From: Bacteroides sp. | GTDB lineage: Bacteria; Bacteroidota; Bacteroidia; Bacteroidales; Bacteroidaceae | DNA: 64,000 bases | Reading direction: 5' to 3' | Assembly: GCA_015060765.1 (NCBI GenBank) | Contig: SUXW01000002.1 | Span: forward strand, 141,011-205,010 | In this document: positions 45,583 to 55,779 of the stretch, one piece after another | Position numbering within the stretch: the first letter of the stretch is position 1 | Layout of the letters: each line of letters begins with the position of its first letter | Translations under genes and position numbers: made by a program | The notes under the pieces: generated by a model | The model's database searches: none | Told to the model about the DNA's origin: nothing | The model's input: the letters and a program-made list of their open reading frames with translations, nothing else

Positions 45583-48500
45583 CCTTCCATACTCACAATT
45601 TCTTGCAGAATGCTTACGGCCATTTCCACGTTCTCTACATTCTTCACCACCATGCTCCGCTTACCGTTTTGCTCACGGAGATTACAATAACGAGGATTAC
45701 GCCCCATGTAACCTATAATCTTTCCGAAAGCCGTACTTTGATAATATGGGCTATCGGGATTACTTACAAAGAAGAGCGTCATACGTCCAGCTTTCAAAAA
45801 TATTTTTTCAGCTCCGAGCCGTTTGGCCAATCTACGTAAAGGTACGATGCGGAGCAATTCCTGTCCCTCGGGAGGTACTTTTCCAAACCGATCTTCCAAG
45901 CGTTCTTTAAAAGCCAACAAATCCTTGTCAAGTTCCAAACCATCCAGTTCCCGATACAGAAGCATACGTTCACTACTGCTGGGGATATATTCATTAGGGA
46001 AAAGAAGTTCCAAGTCGCTTTCCACCTGACAATCTGTAACAAAATCTTCACCACTGATTTTCTCTTCACCCGAGGCCTTCAGTTCTTCGGCATACAACTC
46101 ACTGAACTCATCCTCTTTCAGTTCTTTCACCGCTTCAGCCAAAATCTTTTGATAGGTTTCATATCCCAAATCGGCAATGAATCCACTTTGCTCGGCACCA
46201 AGCATATTACCGGCACCACGAATATCCAAATCCTGCATCGCAATATGAATACCACTACCCAAATCGCTGAAGTTTTCAATAGCCTGCAAGCGGCGTTTAG
46301 CTTCGGGAGTCAGTACATGAAGCGGTGGAGCCAACAAATAACAAAATGCCTTCCGATTGCTTCTTCCCACACGTCCCCGCATCTGATGCAAATCACTCAA
46401 GCCGAAATTCTGTGCCGCATTGATGATGATGGTATTGGCGTTGGGAATGTCAATACCGCTTTCGATGATGGTTGTAGCCAAAAGTACATCGTAATCGTAA
46501 TTCACAAAATCGAAGATAATTTTCTCCAATTCTTCCGGTTGCATCTGTCCATGTCCTATAGCCACTCGACAATCCGGAATATTTCGTAGAATCAATGCCT
46601 TCAGCTCCATCAAATTCTGAATGCGGTTATTCACAAAGAACACCTGTCCGTTACGACTCATTTCAAAATTGATGGCTTCGGTTATGATGGCTTCATTGAA
46701 AGTATGCACCTCTGTTTGAATAGGATAACGGTTGGGTGGAGGAGTTTGGATAACCGACAAGTCGCGCGCTCCCATCAATGAAAATTGCAACGTCCTCGGA
46801 ATGGGAGTAGCCGTCATAGTCAGTGTATCCACATTTACTTTCAATTGGCGGAGTTTCTCCTTGACACTCACCCCGAACTTTTGTTCTTCATCAATGATTA
46901 GCAATCCTAGATCCTTGAACTTCACATTCTTACCAATCAACTTGTGTGTACCTATCAAGATGTTCACTTTTCCTTCGGCCAATTCCTTGATGATACGGGA
47001 AGTATCTTTAGCCGATCGGGCTCTACTGAGGTATTCTATCTTACATGGGAAATCCTTCAATCGTTCGCTGAATGTCTGAAAATGTTGGAAAGCCAATACC
47101 GTAGTAGGTACCAGAACAGCTACTTGCTTATCATCGGTCACCGCTTTAAATGCCGCACGCATAGCAACTTCCGTCTTTCCAAAACCCACATCACCACACA
47201 CCAATCGATCCATCGGACGTTCGCTTTCCATATCCGCCTTCACATCGTTGGTTGCCTTCAATTGGTCGGGAGTATCTTCATATAGAAAACTTGCCTCCAG
47301 TTCGTGTTGCATAAAGCTATCGGGAGAATAAGCAAATCCTTTTTCCTGTTTCCGTTGGGAATAAAGTTTGATAAGGTCGCGTGCAATATCCTTTATTTTG
47401 CTTTTTGTACGCTCCTTCATCTTTTCCCAAGCTCCGGTACCCAATTTATTGATACGAGGAGCTTCTCCTTCTTTCCCTTTATACTTTGATATTTTATGCA
47501 AGGAATGAATGGACACAAAAACCACATCGTCATTCTGATATACGAGCTTGATGACTTCTTGCGTCGTATTGCCATTGGGCAAGCGTACCAAGCCTGCAAA
47601 CTTACCTACCCCATGATCAATGTGAACGACATAGTCGCCCGGTTCAAATTGGCTTAATTCTTTCAGGGTCAGTGCTACCTTACCACTTCTTGCACGGTCA
47701 CTACGGAGGTTGAACTTATGGAAACGGTCGAATATCTGATGATCGGTAAAGAAACATTTCTTCAGTTGATTATCAGCAAATCCCTCATGAAGGGTTTTAT
47801 CGACATGTTCAAAACGAATGTTGTCTCCCCGTTCCTCAAATATATCCTTCAAACGTTTCGCTTGTTTTTCGCTATCGGTACATATATATAAAGTATATCC
47901 CCGTTCCTGATACTCTTTAAGCACCGAACCGACCAAATCAAAATTCTTATGAAATATCGGTTGCGCCGTCACATCAAAGTTCAATTGCACCTGTGGCACT
48001 CCCGTCGGTTTGTTTCCAAATTCTATACGTTGGAATTCAAGGGCTTTCATTGAAAAAGCACTTCCATCCATCAACCGATCTTTCATACGGAGAAGTTCAT
48101 CCCGTCCTTCCTCTTCGGCCGCTTCGATCGCGGAGGGAGAAACAGTTTCTTCGTATACCATTTCCATCCGTTCACGTATCCACAAGAAATCCTTCATTCC
48201 CAGGACTGTATCAGGCATTAGGAAATCGAAAAATGAAACCCAATCATTTCCATCTACATTCGTCAGTTCCGGCACAATGGCAATCCGTTCCTTTTTCTCT
48301 TTTGACAATTGATTTTCGACTTCAAAAGTACGGATGCTATCAATTTCGTCACCGAAAAAATCTATACGATATGGAAATTCAGAAGCAAAAGAATAGACAT
48401 CCAAGATACTACCCCGAAGAGCATATTGGCCCGGTTCGTATACATAATCCACCTGTTCGAAACCAGCATGATACAACGTTTCCATCAAAGCCTCCGTTTC

Positions 48501-48953
48501 AATCCGTTGGCCCACCTGCAATGAAATTGTCCGGTCGGCCAGTTCCTTGCCTGACACAACCATTTCGGCCAAAGCGTCCGGATAAGTAACGATACACAAA
48601 GGCTCATGTTTCTGTAACCTACTCAAGACTTCTGTCCGAAGGATTTCATTTGCAGGATCCTTTTGTCCGTACTTTATTGCCCGACGATAAGATGAAGGGA
48701 AAAACAAAATGGATTCATCTCCATTTATCTGAACCAAATCATGATAGAAATAACCAGCCTCCTCCACATCACCAAGGATAAACACGTAAGTCCGGGAAGT
48801 ATTCCTGACAAGAGCAGAAAAGAACAATGGAGAAGCGGAAGCATGCAATCCTCCCATGAAAATAGTCCTCACCGAGGAATTTTCAAGTTGAGCAGCCACT
48901 CCCTTCACATGGGGATGTTTGGCATAGATACGTTGTAACTCTACAATATCCAT
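45579..48953 (-). CDS. mfd: Mfd, transcription-repair coupling factor
   Basis: 1124 residues. UvrB-homology N-terminal part, RNA polymerase interaction domain at about 440-510 (LSQFEPGDYVVHIDHGVGKFAGL, CarD-like), DNA translocase with CGDVGFGKTEVAMRAAFKAV (Walker A) and LLIIDEEQKFGV (DEEQ box), then VFFVNNRIQNL, ATTIIESGIDIPNANTIIINAAQNFGLSDLHQMRGRVGR and the C-terminal TRCF domain. It removes stalled RNA polymerase and recruits UvrA. A -7 box (TATTTTTG, minus strand) lies at 48972-48979. Confidence 0.97.
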   Translation of the reverse strand: MDIVELQRIYAKHPHVKGVAAQLENSSVRTIFMGGLHASASPLFFSALVRNTSRTYVFILGDVEEAGYFYHDLVQINGDESILFFPSSYRRAIKYGQKDPANEILRTEVLSRLQKHEPLCIVTYPDALAEMVVSGKELADRTISLQVGQRIETEALMETLYHAGFEQVDYVYEPGQYALRGSILDVYSFASEFPYRIDFFGDEIDSIRTFEVENQLSKEKKERIAIVPELTNVDGNDWVSFFDFLMPDTVLGMKDFLWIRERMEMVYEETVSPSAIEAAEEEGRDELLRMKDRLMDGSAFSMKALEFQRIEFGNKPTGVPQVQLNFDVTAQPIFHKNFDLVGSVLKEYQERGYTLYICTDSEKQAKRLKDIFEERGDNIRFEHVDKTLHEGFADNQLKKCFFTDHQIFDRFHKFNLRSDRARSGKVALTLKELSQFEPGDYVVHIDHGVGKFAGLVRLPNGNTTQEVIKLVYQNDDVVFVSIHSLHKISKYKGKEGEAPRINKLGTGAWEKMKERTKSKIKDIARDLIKLYSQRKQEKGFAYSPDSFMQHELEASFLYEDTPDQLKATNDVKADMESERPMDRLVCGDVGFGKTEVAMRAAFKAVTDDKQVAVLVPTTVLAFQHFQTFSERLKDFPCKIEYLSRARSAKDTSRIIKELAEGKVNILIGTHKLIGKNVKFKDLGLLIIDEEQKFGVSVKEKLRQLKVNVDTLTMTATPIPRTLQFSLMGARDLSVIQTPPPNRYPIQTEVHTFNEAIITEAINFEMSRNGQVFFVNNRIQNLMELKALILRNIPDCRVAIGHGQMQPEELEKIIFDFVNYDYDVLLATTIIESGIDIPNANTIIINAAQNFGLSDLHQMRGRVGRSNRKAFCYLLAPPLHVLTPEAKRRLQAIENFSDLGSGIHIAMQDLDIRGAGNMLGAEQSGFIADLGYETYQKILAEAVKELKEDEFSELYAEELKASGEEKISGEDFVTDCQVESDLELLFPNEYIPSSSERMLLYRELDGLELDKDLLAFKERLEDRFGKVPPEGQELLRIVPLRRLAKRLGAEKIFLKAGRMTLFFVSNPDSPYYQSTAFGKIIGYMGRNPRYCNLREQNGKRSMVVKNVENVEMAVSILQEIVSMEG

Positions 48954-48971
48954 ATTTTAAAAATGTGGATG

Positions 48972-48979
48972 CAAAAATA
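48972..48979 (-). promoter_or_regulatory. -7 promoter box for mfd
   Basis: On the minus strand this reads TATTTTTG, 18 bp before the mfd ATG. Confidence 0.5.
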
Positions 48980-49013
48980 AACAATAATCTTCAATCTATA
49001 ATCTAAAAATTAC

Positions 49014-49021
49014 TACATTTG
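49014..49021 (+). promoter_or_regulatory. -7 promoter box for the TPR protein
   Basis: TACATTTG, 36 bp before the ATG at 49058; divergent from the mfd promoter. Confidence 0.5.
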
Positions 49022-49057
49022 CAATCTTCATAATAAAAACAATAGATAAATAAAAGC

Positions 49058-51271
49058 ATGAACGAAGGTATCAAACAAATATACGACTTTTTGAATGCCG
49101 GACGAGTGAAAGAAGCATTGGTACAACTCGAAGGTATCAGTGAGAGTTGTAACGATTGGGAATTACGTAATCAAATCAGAGAGCAACAAACAGCATACAA
49201 TTATCTGCTCCAATATGCCGGACAAAATGCGGAAGACCCTAACCGTAAGCATATTTATCGACAAATCCATCAAAAAGCATTGGAATTAACCGCATGGACA
49301 AAAATATCCTTGAATATTCCCTATTCAAGTGATCCTTTCTATAATCAGATACGTATATTTCAAAAATCAGCTCCCAGGAGCTATATGGAATTGCTTCTTC
49401 TTTTGGAAGCCTATACAGAAGATATGGGTACCTTGGATTTGCTATTCTCTGAAGAAAAGCAACACGACCAACGCAAAAAGATATGCCAACAACATGAAGA
49501 AGCATTGAATGAACTGTTCAACAAGACATGGGTACACTTTCATTGGTCAGAAGTAGAAGCGGAAGAAGCATGGAAAATCATAGAATCCTTGTTAGTTACA
49601 TCCAACGACAAAGCGGTTTTGATCAGTGCGGTTACCTTAAATTTGATGCACATTTGGGACAAGCGGAAGGTTCAATTCCTTATCAACGCATGTCGAAACG
49701 AAGATTTACAAGTGAGCCAACGAGCTTTGGTGGGATTATTTTTCGTACTCATCATCTACGAATCCTATTTGGACCATTATCCGGAGATAGCAATCAATCT
49801 GTCATTACTCACCGAACAAAATAAGTTCAGGAATGACTTGGTTGAATTACAATCACAAATCCTCATGACCTTGGAGACAGACAAAATAATCCAACAGATG
49901 AATACGGAAATCATTCCCAACCTCATCAAGAATCCCAAACTCAAAAAAGGGAATATATTCCTCAATACAGAAGAAGGAGTTGATATCAACCCCGAATGGG
50001 AGGCCATGATGGAAAAGACCGGAATCAACGACTCCATCCGAAAAATCACAGAGTTCCAAATGGAAGGTGGAGATATCCACATGGGCACTTTCTGTCATTT
50101 GAAGGATTTCCCCTTCTTCAAGCAAACTTCACATTGGTTTTATCCTCTTGATTTCAATCATCCGGAGTTCCTCGCTATATCCGAGAAGATTTCCAAAGAC
50201 CAATTAAAATTTATGGAAATCATCTTACGTTCGGAAACATTCTGTAACTCCGATAAATACTCCTTTTACCTGTCGTTTGTCCAAATGCCTTCAATTACTA
50301 AAGAAATGAATTTAAAAGCAAATATGCAGATGGTTGAGGACGAGAAAGAAATGATGATGGACATCATGAATCCCGATTTGTCGGCAACTATTATCCGGCG
50401 ACACTATATACAAGACCTGTACCGTTTCTACCATATTTACGTAAAAAAATATTATACAGAAGAAGATATGGGAGAAGATGAATATGACAAATATGACAAG
50501 GAAGATAATTTACAAAGAAAGATCTGTATATGGAACAACAAATGGTGCAAGGATATCTTCTCCAACGAAATTAAAAAGAATATAGCCGACACCTTGTTAC
50601 AGAGAAAATCCTATAAGATATCATCCGAATTGTACAGGAACATTTTAAACGATGAAGGTGAATCAATTGAGATTCTTCAGAAAATAGGATATACCCTCCA
50701 AAAAAGAGAAATAATATACGGAGCTATAGAATACTATAAACGGGCCGATTTATTGTTGACAGACCATATCTGGACGCTCAAGCATCTGGCTCAATGCTAC
50801 AAAAGCAGAAACGATTATCGTGAAGCATTGAATATCTATAAGCAAATAGACCGTTTGTCTCCCGATGATTTGAATATCGCCCAACAAATCAGCGAATGTC
50901 TGATTATGCTTGAAAAATACGAAGAAGCCATCCCTCTTCTATATAAAGTGCTGTATTGGAAGGAAGACTCTGGAAATGCCCAACGCGCCATAGCCTGGTG
51001 CCTTTTCCACACTCGGAAATACGAAGAATCGCTGAAATATTACAACCAAATTTTTGAATCAGGAAATCCCATTAGAGAAGATTGGTTGAATGCCGGCCAC
51101 GTTTATCTGGTACAAAAAGAAATTCCGATGGCCGTTACTTATTATAAAAAAGCAAAAGAAATGTGCAAAAATCACGACGAATTCATCCAATTGTACGAGA
51201 GCGACCTGATCATATTAGACGAACGCATTGATAAAGAAGATATCATGATTGTATTGGATCTGCTTGTCTGA
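49058..51271 (+). CDS. large cytoplasmic TPR protein of unknown function
   Basis: 737 residues, no signal peptide. Mostly helical; the C-terminal quarter (about 530-690) holds several TPR units, for example YRNILNDEGESIEILQKIGYTLQKREIIYGAIEYYKRAD and LKHLAQCYKSRNDYREALNIYKQIDRLSPDD. The first 500 residues are helical without a recognisable family. Codon usage is somewhat more AT-rich than the men or kor genes. Monocistronic, divergent from mfd. Confidence 0.75.
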   Translation: MNEGIKQIYDFLNAGRVKEALVQLEGISESCNDWELRNQIREQQTAYNYLLQYAGQNAEDPNRKHIYRQIHQKALELTAWTKISLNIPYSSDPFYNQIRIFQKSAPRSYMELLLLLEAYTEDMGTLDLLFSEEKQHDQRKKICQQHEEALNELFNKTWVHFHWSEVEAEEAWKIIESLLVTSNDKAVLISAVTLNLMHIWDKRKVQFLINACRNEDLQVSQRALVGLFFVLIIYESYLDHYPEIAINLSLLTEQNKFRNDLVELQSQILMTLETDKIIQQMNTEIIPNLIKNPKLKKGNIFLNTEEGVDINPEWEAMMEKTGINDSIRKITEFQMEGGDIHMGTFCHLKDFPFFKQTSHWFYPLDFNHPEFLAISEKISKDQLKFMEIILRSETFCNSDKYSFYLSFVQMPSITKEMNLKANMQMVEDEKEMMMDIMNPDLSATIIRRHYIQDLYRFYHIYVKKYYTEEDMGEDEYDKYDKEDNLQRKICIWNNKWCKDIFSNEIKKNIADTLLQRKSYKISSELYRNILNDEGESIEILQKIGYTLQKREIIYGAIEYYKRADLLLTDHIWTLKHLAQCYKSRNDYREALNIYKQIDRLSPDDLNIAQQISECLIMLEKYEEAIPLLYKVLYWKEDSGNAQRAIAWCLFHTRKYEESLKYYNQIFESGNPIREDWLNAGHVYLVQKEIPMAVTYYKKAKEMCKNHDEFIQLYESDLIILDERIDKEDIMIVLDLLV

Positions 51272-51274
51272 TAC

Positions 51275-52096
51275 TCATTCATCATAATATACAAATTCGA
51301 AACGAGCCTTCAGTTTTATTTCTTCACTGATAATCTCCATACGGACCGGTTGTTCTCCTTCCATACTATAGAGAGCTTCGGCCACGTATGTGGCCTTGCC
51401 ATGATTCACGCAATGACGGATATAGTTGGGCAAAGCTCGAGTTGCATGGGTAGGACTTTCATTCAATAAGAAAAAGAAATAAGTATCCAGTCCCTCACGA
51501 TCCGCATAAAACGCCTGCATATTCAAATTGGATTCATAGTTTAGATTATTATTGTAATAAAAATAGCTATGACATGCCGATTCGTCTCCTTCTGAATGGA
51601 TATACCGACTCATGACATCGGTCAACCGATGTTGAGAATCGTATACATACCGGGCGGCAACCGTACGCAGCAACCGATTGTCTTTTGCACTATAGAATTG
51701 TGAATCCATAAAGAGTGTATCTTTCTCCCATCGATAATGAATATGCTTCTTAACTTCCACCCATACAGAATCTATATTTATCAAATTTCTGCTTACACAA
51801 CGTACTATTTTCCCGTCAGACAGATCGTAAGTCGCCCCGATCAACTTTTCCTTTTGACTGATCCACCCCATTTCACCTACCACTATCTGGTCATCCAAGT
51901 AATCAATGGGAGTTTCTCCATATTGAACCAACCGCCCTTTATAATCATATTCCAGATACCAACTCTCTTTCGTATCCTTCATATCCGTTACTATTTTTAC
52001 CCAGTCTTTTTCCGGATATTTCACACATTTGGGAAACAAAACGGCCAATATCGCCAAACAGGCGCTCAATAATAAGATTCGAATAATTTGTCTCAT
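51275..52096 (-). CDS. exported protein of unknown function
   Basis: 273 residues. An N-terminal hydrophobic segment (MRQIIRILLLSACLAILAVLF) could be a signal peptide or anchor; the following Cys lacks a proper lipobox. The rest has beta-strand character (WYLEYDYKGRLVQYGETPIDYLDDQIVVG; ARYVYDSQHRLTDVMSRYI), similar in style to YD/RHS-like wedge sheets. No family recognised. Convergent with the TPR gene, 3 bp apart. Confidence 0.65.
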   Translation of the reverse strand: MRQIIRILLLSACLAILAVLFPKCVKYPEKDWVKIVTDMKDTKESWYLEYDYKGRLVQYGETPIDYLDDQIVVGEMGWISQKEKLIGATYDLSDGKIVRCVSRNLINIDSVWVEVKKHIHYRWEKDTLFMDSQFYSAKDNRLLRTVAARYVYDSQHRLTDVMSRYIHSEGDESACHSYFYYNNNLNYESNLNMQAFYADREGLDTYFFFLLNESPTHATRALPNYIRHCVNHGKATYVAEALYSMEGEQPVRMEIISEEIKLKARFEFVYYDE

Positions 52097-52242
52097 AGCA
52101 GTGTATTTTTCAATTTATCATCATTAACAAGAATAAGACTAAAAGGTTCAAGCCATTCTTCTTTTTAACTTTTTTATAGTATGATTAGTCGTTTTTCTAT
52201 AATTACTTGACTTAAAAAGATGGATTTATGTAGGAAATAAAT

Positions 52243-52250
52243 TAAATTTG
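52243..52250 (+). promoter_or_regulatory. -7 promoter box for the second S41 peptidase
   Basis: TAAATTTG, 16 bp before the ATG at 52267. It may serve the chain of genes through the PlsC-like acyltransferase, since gaps are small. Confidence 0.5.
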
Positions 52251-52266
52251 CACGTTTATATATGAT

Positions 52267-53673
52267 ATGGAAAATATGAAAATACAACATACCATCTATC
52301 TATTGTTAGGATTTCTCCTTTCTTCGTGCGGAGAAGACAGAAGCGGTGAATATTACGCACTTATAGAGGATAAAATGTGGATAGAAGAAACCATGCAGAA
52401 AAACTATCTGTGGAACAAGGATATGCCTATCATCGAGAAGGAAAGCGAATACTTCACCGAACCGGCAACATTCTTCAAGAAACTGCTTTCCAAAGAAGCT
52501 TTGGACGGTAAAGGCGACTCCTATTCATACATTGAAGAGATTGAGACCACCAACGAAGCACGTGCAATCAGTTTAAACCGCCAATCAACCTATGGCATGG
52601 AATTCGAGCTAATGAGAGATCCATTGCAAGGAACCACTCATAACATGGCACGCATCTTGTATGTACTTCCCGGTTCACCGGCAGAAGCAGCTGGTATCAA
52701 ACGAGGAGATTGGCTCACCACTATCGGTAAGAATTACATCACGACCGACAATGCTAAACAACTTCTAAACGGAGGTGCCAACTCCTTTGCAAGAGATAGG
52801 ATTGTAACTACAGAAGACGGAAATTTGATATGGCAAGCCGTAGATACGGTAAGCATTACCCCCTCTATACAAATGGAGATATCCCCTTTCCTGATCAATA
52901 CGGTGTATCAAGTGAACGGACAAAAGATCGCTTATTTCGTATACAACGAATTTGCAACCGGTCCTCAAAATGAAAGCAATGAAACTGCCTATATGGAACA
53001 GATGGAACAAATTTTCCATCAGTTCAAGAAAGAAAAGCCCGATGCTTTCATACTCGATTTGCGATACAATCCGGGAGGATTCCTATCGTGTGCACAAGTA
53101 TTGGGAAGCCTCCTGGTACCGGCCGAAGGTTTAGGGAAAGATTTCATTAAATTGCAATTCAATGAACAATCTTCCCCCCAAACGATCAATTACACCTTCG
53201 ATACCCAATATGCCGATGCCAATCTCAATTTGAACAAAATATACATTCTCACTTCACGATATACCGCATCTGCATCCGAAGCGATTATCAACGGACTCAT
53301 ACCCTACATGGGCAAAGAGAATGTAATCGTCATTGGCGAACAGACGGTAGGAAAGAATGTAGCCATGTCGTCTTTCAAGGATGAACGTTTCAATTTCGTT
53401 ATATGGCCGGTAATAGCTTATGTCTATAATTCCAATGACGAAAGCGACTATAGCAAAGGGTTCACTCCCCAATATATATTGGATGAACGAGGATTAATCA
53501 GTCCCTGGTATCCTATGGGGGATGAAAGGGAGTATTTCTTGAGAAATACAATTTCACTCATCACTACCGGTACCATGCCCGATCTTCCGACTGATAATGA
53601 AGATGAACCAGAGACCCAAGTTCTCATGAGTTCACTCTCGACCCGAAGTTTGCCAGGAATCAGAATTAAATAA
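52267..53673 (+). CDS. S41-family (CtpA-like) peptidase lipoprotein, second copy
   Basis: 468 residues; the start may be the ATG at 52267 or 52276. Lipobox LLSSC near residue 21. PDZ about 100-180 (LPGSPAEAAGIKRGDWLTTIG); S41 core PDAFILDLRYNPGGFL, YTASASEAIINGL and VIGEQTVGKN. It shares layout and C-terminus style with the copy at 35471-37078 but is shorter. Surface or periplasmic-face protease of unknown target. It starts a chain with the Dpm1-like enzyme 16 bp downstream. Confidence 0.88.
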   Translation: MENMKIQHTIYLLLGFLLSSCGEDRSGEYYALIEDKMWIEETMQKNYLWNKDMPIIEKESEYFTEPATFFKKLLSKEALDGKGDSYSYIEEIETTNEARAISLNRQSTYGMEFELMRDPLQGTTHNMARILYVLPGSPAEAAGIKRGDWLTTIGKNYITTDNAKQLLNGGANSFARDRIVTTEDGNLIWQAVDTVSITPSIQMEISPFLINTVYQVNGQKIAYFVYNEFATGPQNESNETAYMEQMEQIFHQFKKEKPDAFILDLRYNPGGFLSCAQVLGSLLVPAEGLGKDFIKLQFNEQSSPQTINYTFDTQYADANLNLNKIYILTSRYTASASEAIINGLIPYMGKENVIVIGEQTVGKNVAMSSFKDERFNFVIWPVIAYVYNSNDESDYSKGFTPQYILDERGLISPWYPMGDEREYFLRNTISLITTGTMPDLPTDNEDEPETQVLMSSLSTRSLPGIRIK

Positions 53674-53689
53674 CACCATCAATACTCAT

Positions 53690-54433
53690 ATGGAAAAGCC
53701 AGATAGCATTATCATTATCCCGACCTACAACGAAAAGGAAAATATCGAAAATATCATCCGGGCCATTTTTTCTCTGGAAAAATATTTTCATATACTCATC
53801 ATCGAGGATAATTCACCCGACGGAACTGCCGGTATAGTGAAACGTCTTCAAGGTGAATTTCCCGAACGTCTCTTCATGATTGAGCGAAAAGGTAAATTAG
53901 GATTGGGTACCGCCTATATCGCGGGATTCAAATGGGCCATCGAGCACCAATACGACTATGTATTCGAAATGGATGCCGACTTCAGTCACAACCCGAATGA
54001 TTTGCCGCGATTGTATGATAAGTGTGCCAACGATGGATACGATGTAGCCATCGGTTCACGTTATGTCAGTGGTGTAAATGTAGTAAACTGGCCAATGGGA
54101 CGAGTATTGATGTCTTATTTCGCTTCCAAATACGTCCGCCTCATCACCGGATTACCCATTCATGACACCACGGCCGGATTCAAGTGCTACCGGCGCCAGG
54201 TTCTGGAGACCATCGATTTGGACAAGATCAAGTTCAAAGGATACGCTTTCCAGATAGAGATGAAATTCACCGCTTACAAATGCGGATTCAAGATAGCCGA
54301 AGTACCGGTTATCTTCGTCAACCGCGAATTGGGTACTTCCAAGATGAATACAAGCATCTTTGGTGAAGCGGTATTCGGAGTCATCCAGTTAAAGATAAAC
54401 AGTTGGTTCCACAAATTCCCTCAAAAAGCATGA
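53690..54433 (+). CDS. Dpm1-like polyprenol monophosphomannose synthase (GT2)
   Basis: 247 residues. IIIPTYNEKENIENIIRAIF, EMDADFSHNPNDLPRLYDKC with the DAD metal motif, IGSRYVSGVNVVNWP and HDTTAGFKCYRRQVLETI are the dolichyl-phosphate mannose synthase pattern. It transfers a sugar (probably mannose) from GDP to a polyprenyl phosphate for use in glycosylation outside the cytoplasm. It overlaps pyrC by ATGA (54430-54433). Confidence 0.9.
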   Translation: MEKPDSIIIIPTYNEKENIENIIRAIFSLEKYFHILIIEDNSPDGTAGIVKRLQGEFPERLFMIERKGKLGLGTAYIAGFKWAIEHQYDYVFEMDADFSHNPNDLPRLYDKCANDGYDVAIGSRYVSGVNVVNWPMGRVLMSYFASKYVRLITGLPIHDTTAGFKCYRRQVLETIDLDKIKFKGYAFQIEMKFTAYKCGFKIAEVPVIFVNRELGTSKMNTSIFGEAVFGVIQLKINSWFHKFPQKA

Positions 54434-55779
54434 CCATGAAAAGAACTTGGATTAAGAATGCCAACATTGTAAATGAAGGAAAATCCTTTGTCGGTTCGGT
54501 AGTAATCTGCGGTGAAGTGATTGATGAAATTATCGAAGGAAATGAAGAACCTTCTGCCTCTTGCGAAGAAATCATCGATGCGCAAGGATATTATTTGCTT
54601 CCCGGTATCATTGACGATCATGTTCATTTCCGTGATCCGGGGCTGACCCACAAAGCCGATATGCATTCAGAGAGCAAAGCGGCGGCAGCTGGAGGGGTTA
54701 CCAGTTATATGGATATGCCCAATACCGTTCCTCAAACCACTACCATCGAAGCATTGAACGATAAATTTGCCGATGCGGCAACCAAGAGTATAGTCAACTA
54801 CTCCTTCTATTTTGGAGCGACCAACGACAATGTTTCCTTGCTTCCCCATTTGGACAAGCAACGGATATGTGGTATCAAGCTTTTCATGGGATCAAGCACC
54901 GGCAATATGCTGGTCGACCAACTGGATACATTAAAATACATCTTCAGCCATGCCCACATGCTCATTGCGGCCCATTGTGAAGATCAGGAAATCATCCAAG
55001 CCAATATCGATGTATACAAGAATCCGTATGAAGACGATTTGCCCATCCATTATCATCCTTTGATCCGTGACAAACAAGCTTGTTATAAATCATCCCAATT
55101 GGCCATCGAATTGGCAAAAGAAACCAATGCACGCCTGCACATCATGCACATCAGTACCGATAAGGAATTGGAACTGTTGGAAGACAAGCCCATTGCCGAG
55201 AAGAGAATCACCGCCGAAGCTTGTGTATCCCATTTGTTTTTCTGTGACAAAGATTACGAACGCTTGGGAACGCGCATGAAGTGCAATCCGGCCATCAAGA
55301 CCCAGACCGATAGAGATGCTTTACGCAAGGGACTGACCAGCAACCTGATCGACGTGATTGGTACCGACCATGCCCCCCACTTGTTGGAAGAAAAACAAGG
55401 AGGAGCCCTGAAAGCCGTATCGGGTATGCCTACCCTCCAATTCTCTTTGGTATCGGTTATGGAATTGGTACACGATGGTTGGATAAGCATAGAACAATTG
55501 GTACAAAAGATGTGTCACGCTCCTGCCGAACTTTATCAAATAGAGAAACGAGGATACATCCGACCAGGATATCAAGCCGATTTGGTATTGTTGAACCCTG
55601 AATGTTCTTGGCAAGTAACCAATGAATGTATATGGAGCAAATGCAAATGGAGTCCCATGGAAGGACAAACTTTCCGTTCCAAAGTGGAAAAGACATTTGT
55701 CAACGGTACTTTGGTATACAACGATGGAGTAGTAAACGACCAATACAGAGGACAAGCCCTAAAATTTGATCGGATATGA
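54430..55779 (+). CDS. pyrC: dihydroorotase
   Basis: 449 residues if the ATG overlapping the preceding stop is used; the next ATG, 6 nt on (54436), is an equally good start. LPGIIDDHVHFRDPGLTHKAD is the metal-binding N-terminal motif, GVTSYMDMPNTVPQTT the family block, MLIAAHCEDQEII, LHIMHIST and DVIGTDHAPHLLEEK the later ligands and catalytic Asp. It cyclises N-carbamoyl-aspartate to dihydroorotate in pyrimidine synthesis. The stop overlaps the next ATG (55776-55779). Confidence 0.94.
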   Translation: MTMKRTWIKNANIVNEGKSFVGSVVICGEVIDEIIEGNEEPSASCEEIIDAQGYYLLPGIIDDHVHFRDPGLTHKADMHSESKAAAAGGVTSYMDMPNTVPQTTTIEALNDKFADAATKSIVNYSFYFGATNDNVSLLPHLDKQRICGIKLFMGSSTGNMLVDQLDTLKYIFSHAHMLIAAHCEDQEIIQANIDVYKNPYEDDLPIHYHPLIRDKQACYKSSQLAIELAKETNARLHIMHISTDKELELLEDKPIAEKRITAEACVSHLFFCDKDYERLGTRMKCNPAIKTQTDRDALRKGLTSNLIDVIGTDHAPHLLEEKQGGALKAVSGMPTLQFSLVSVMELVHDGWISIEQLVQKMCHAPAELYQIEKRGYIRPGYQADLVLLNPECSWQVTNECIWSKCKWSPMEGQTFRSKVEKTFVNGTLVYNDGVVNDQYRGQALKFDRI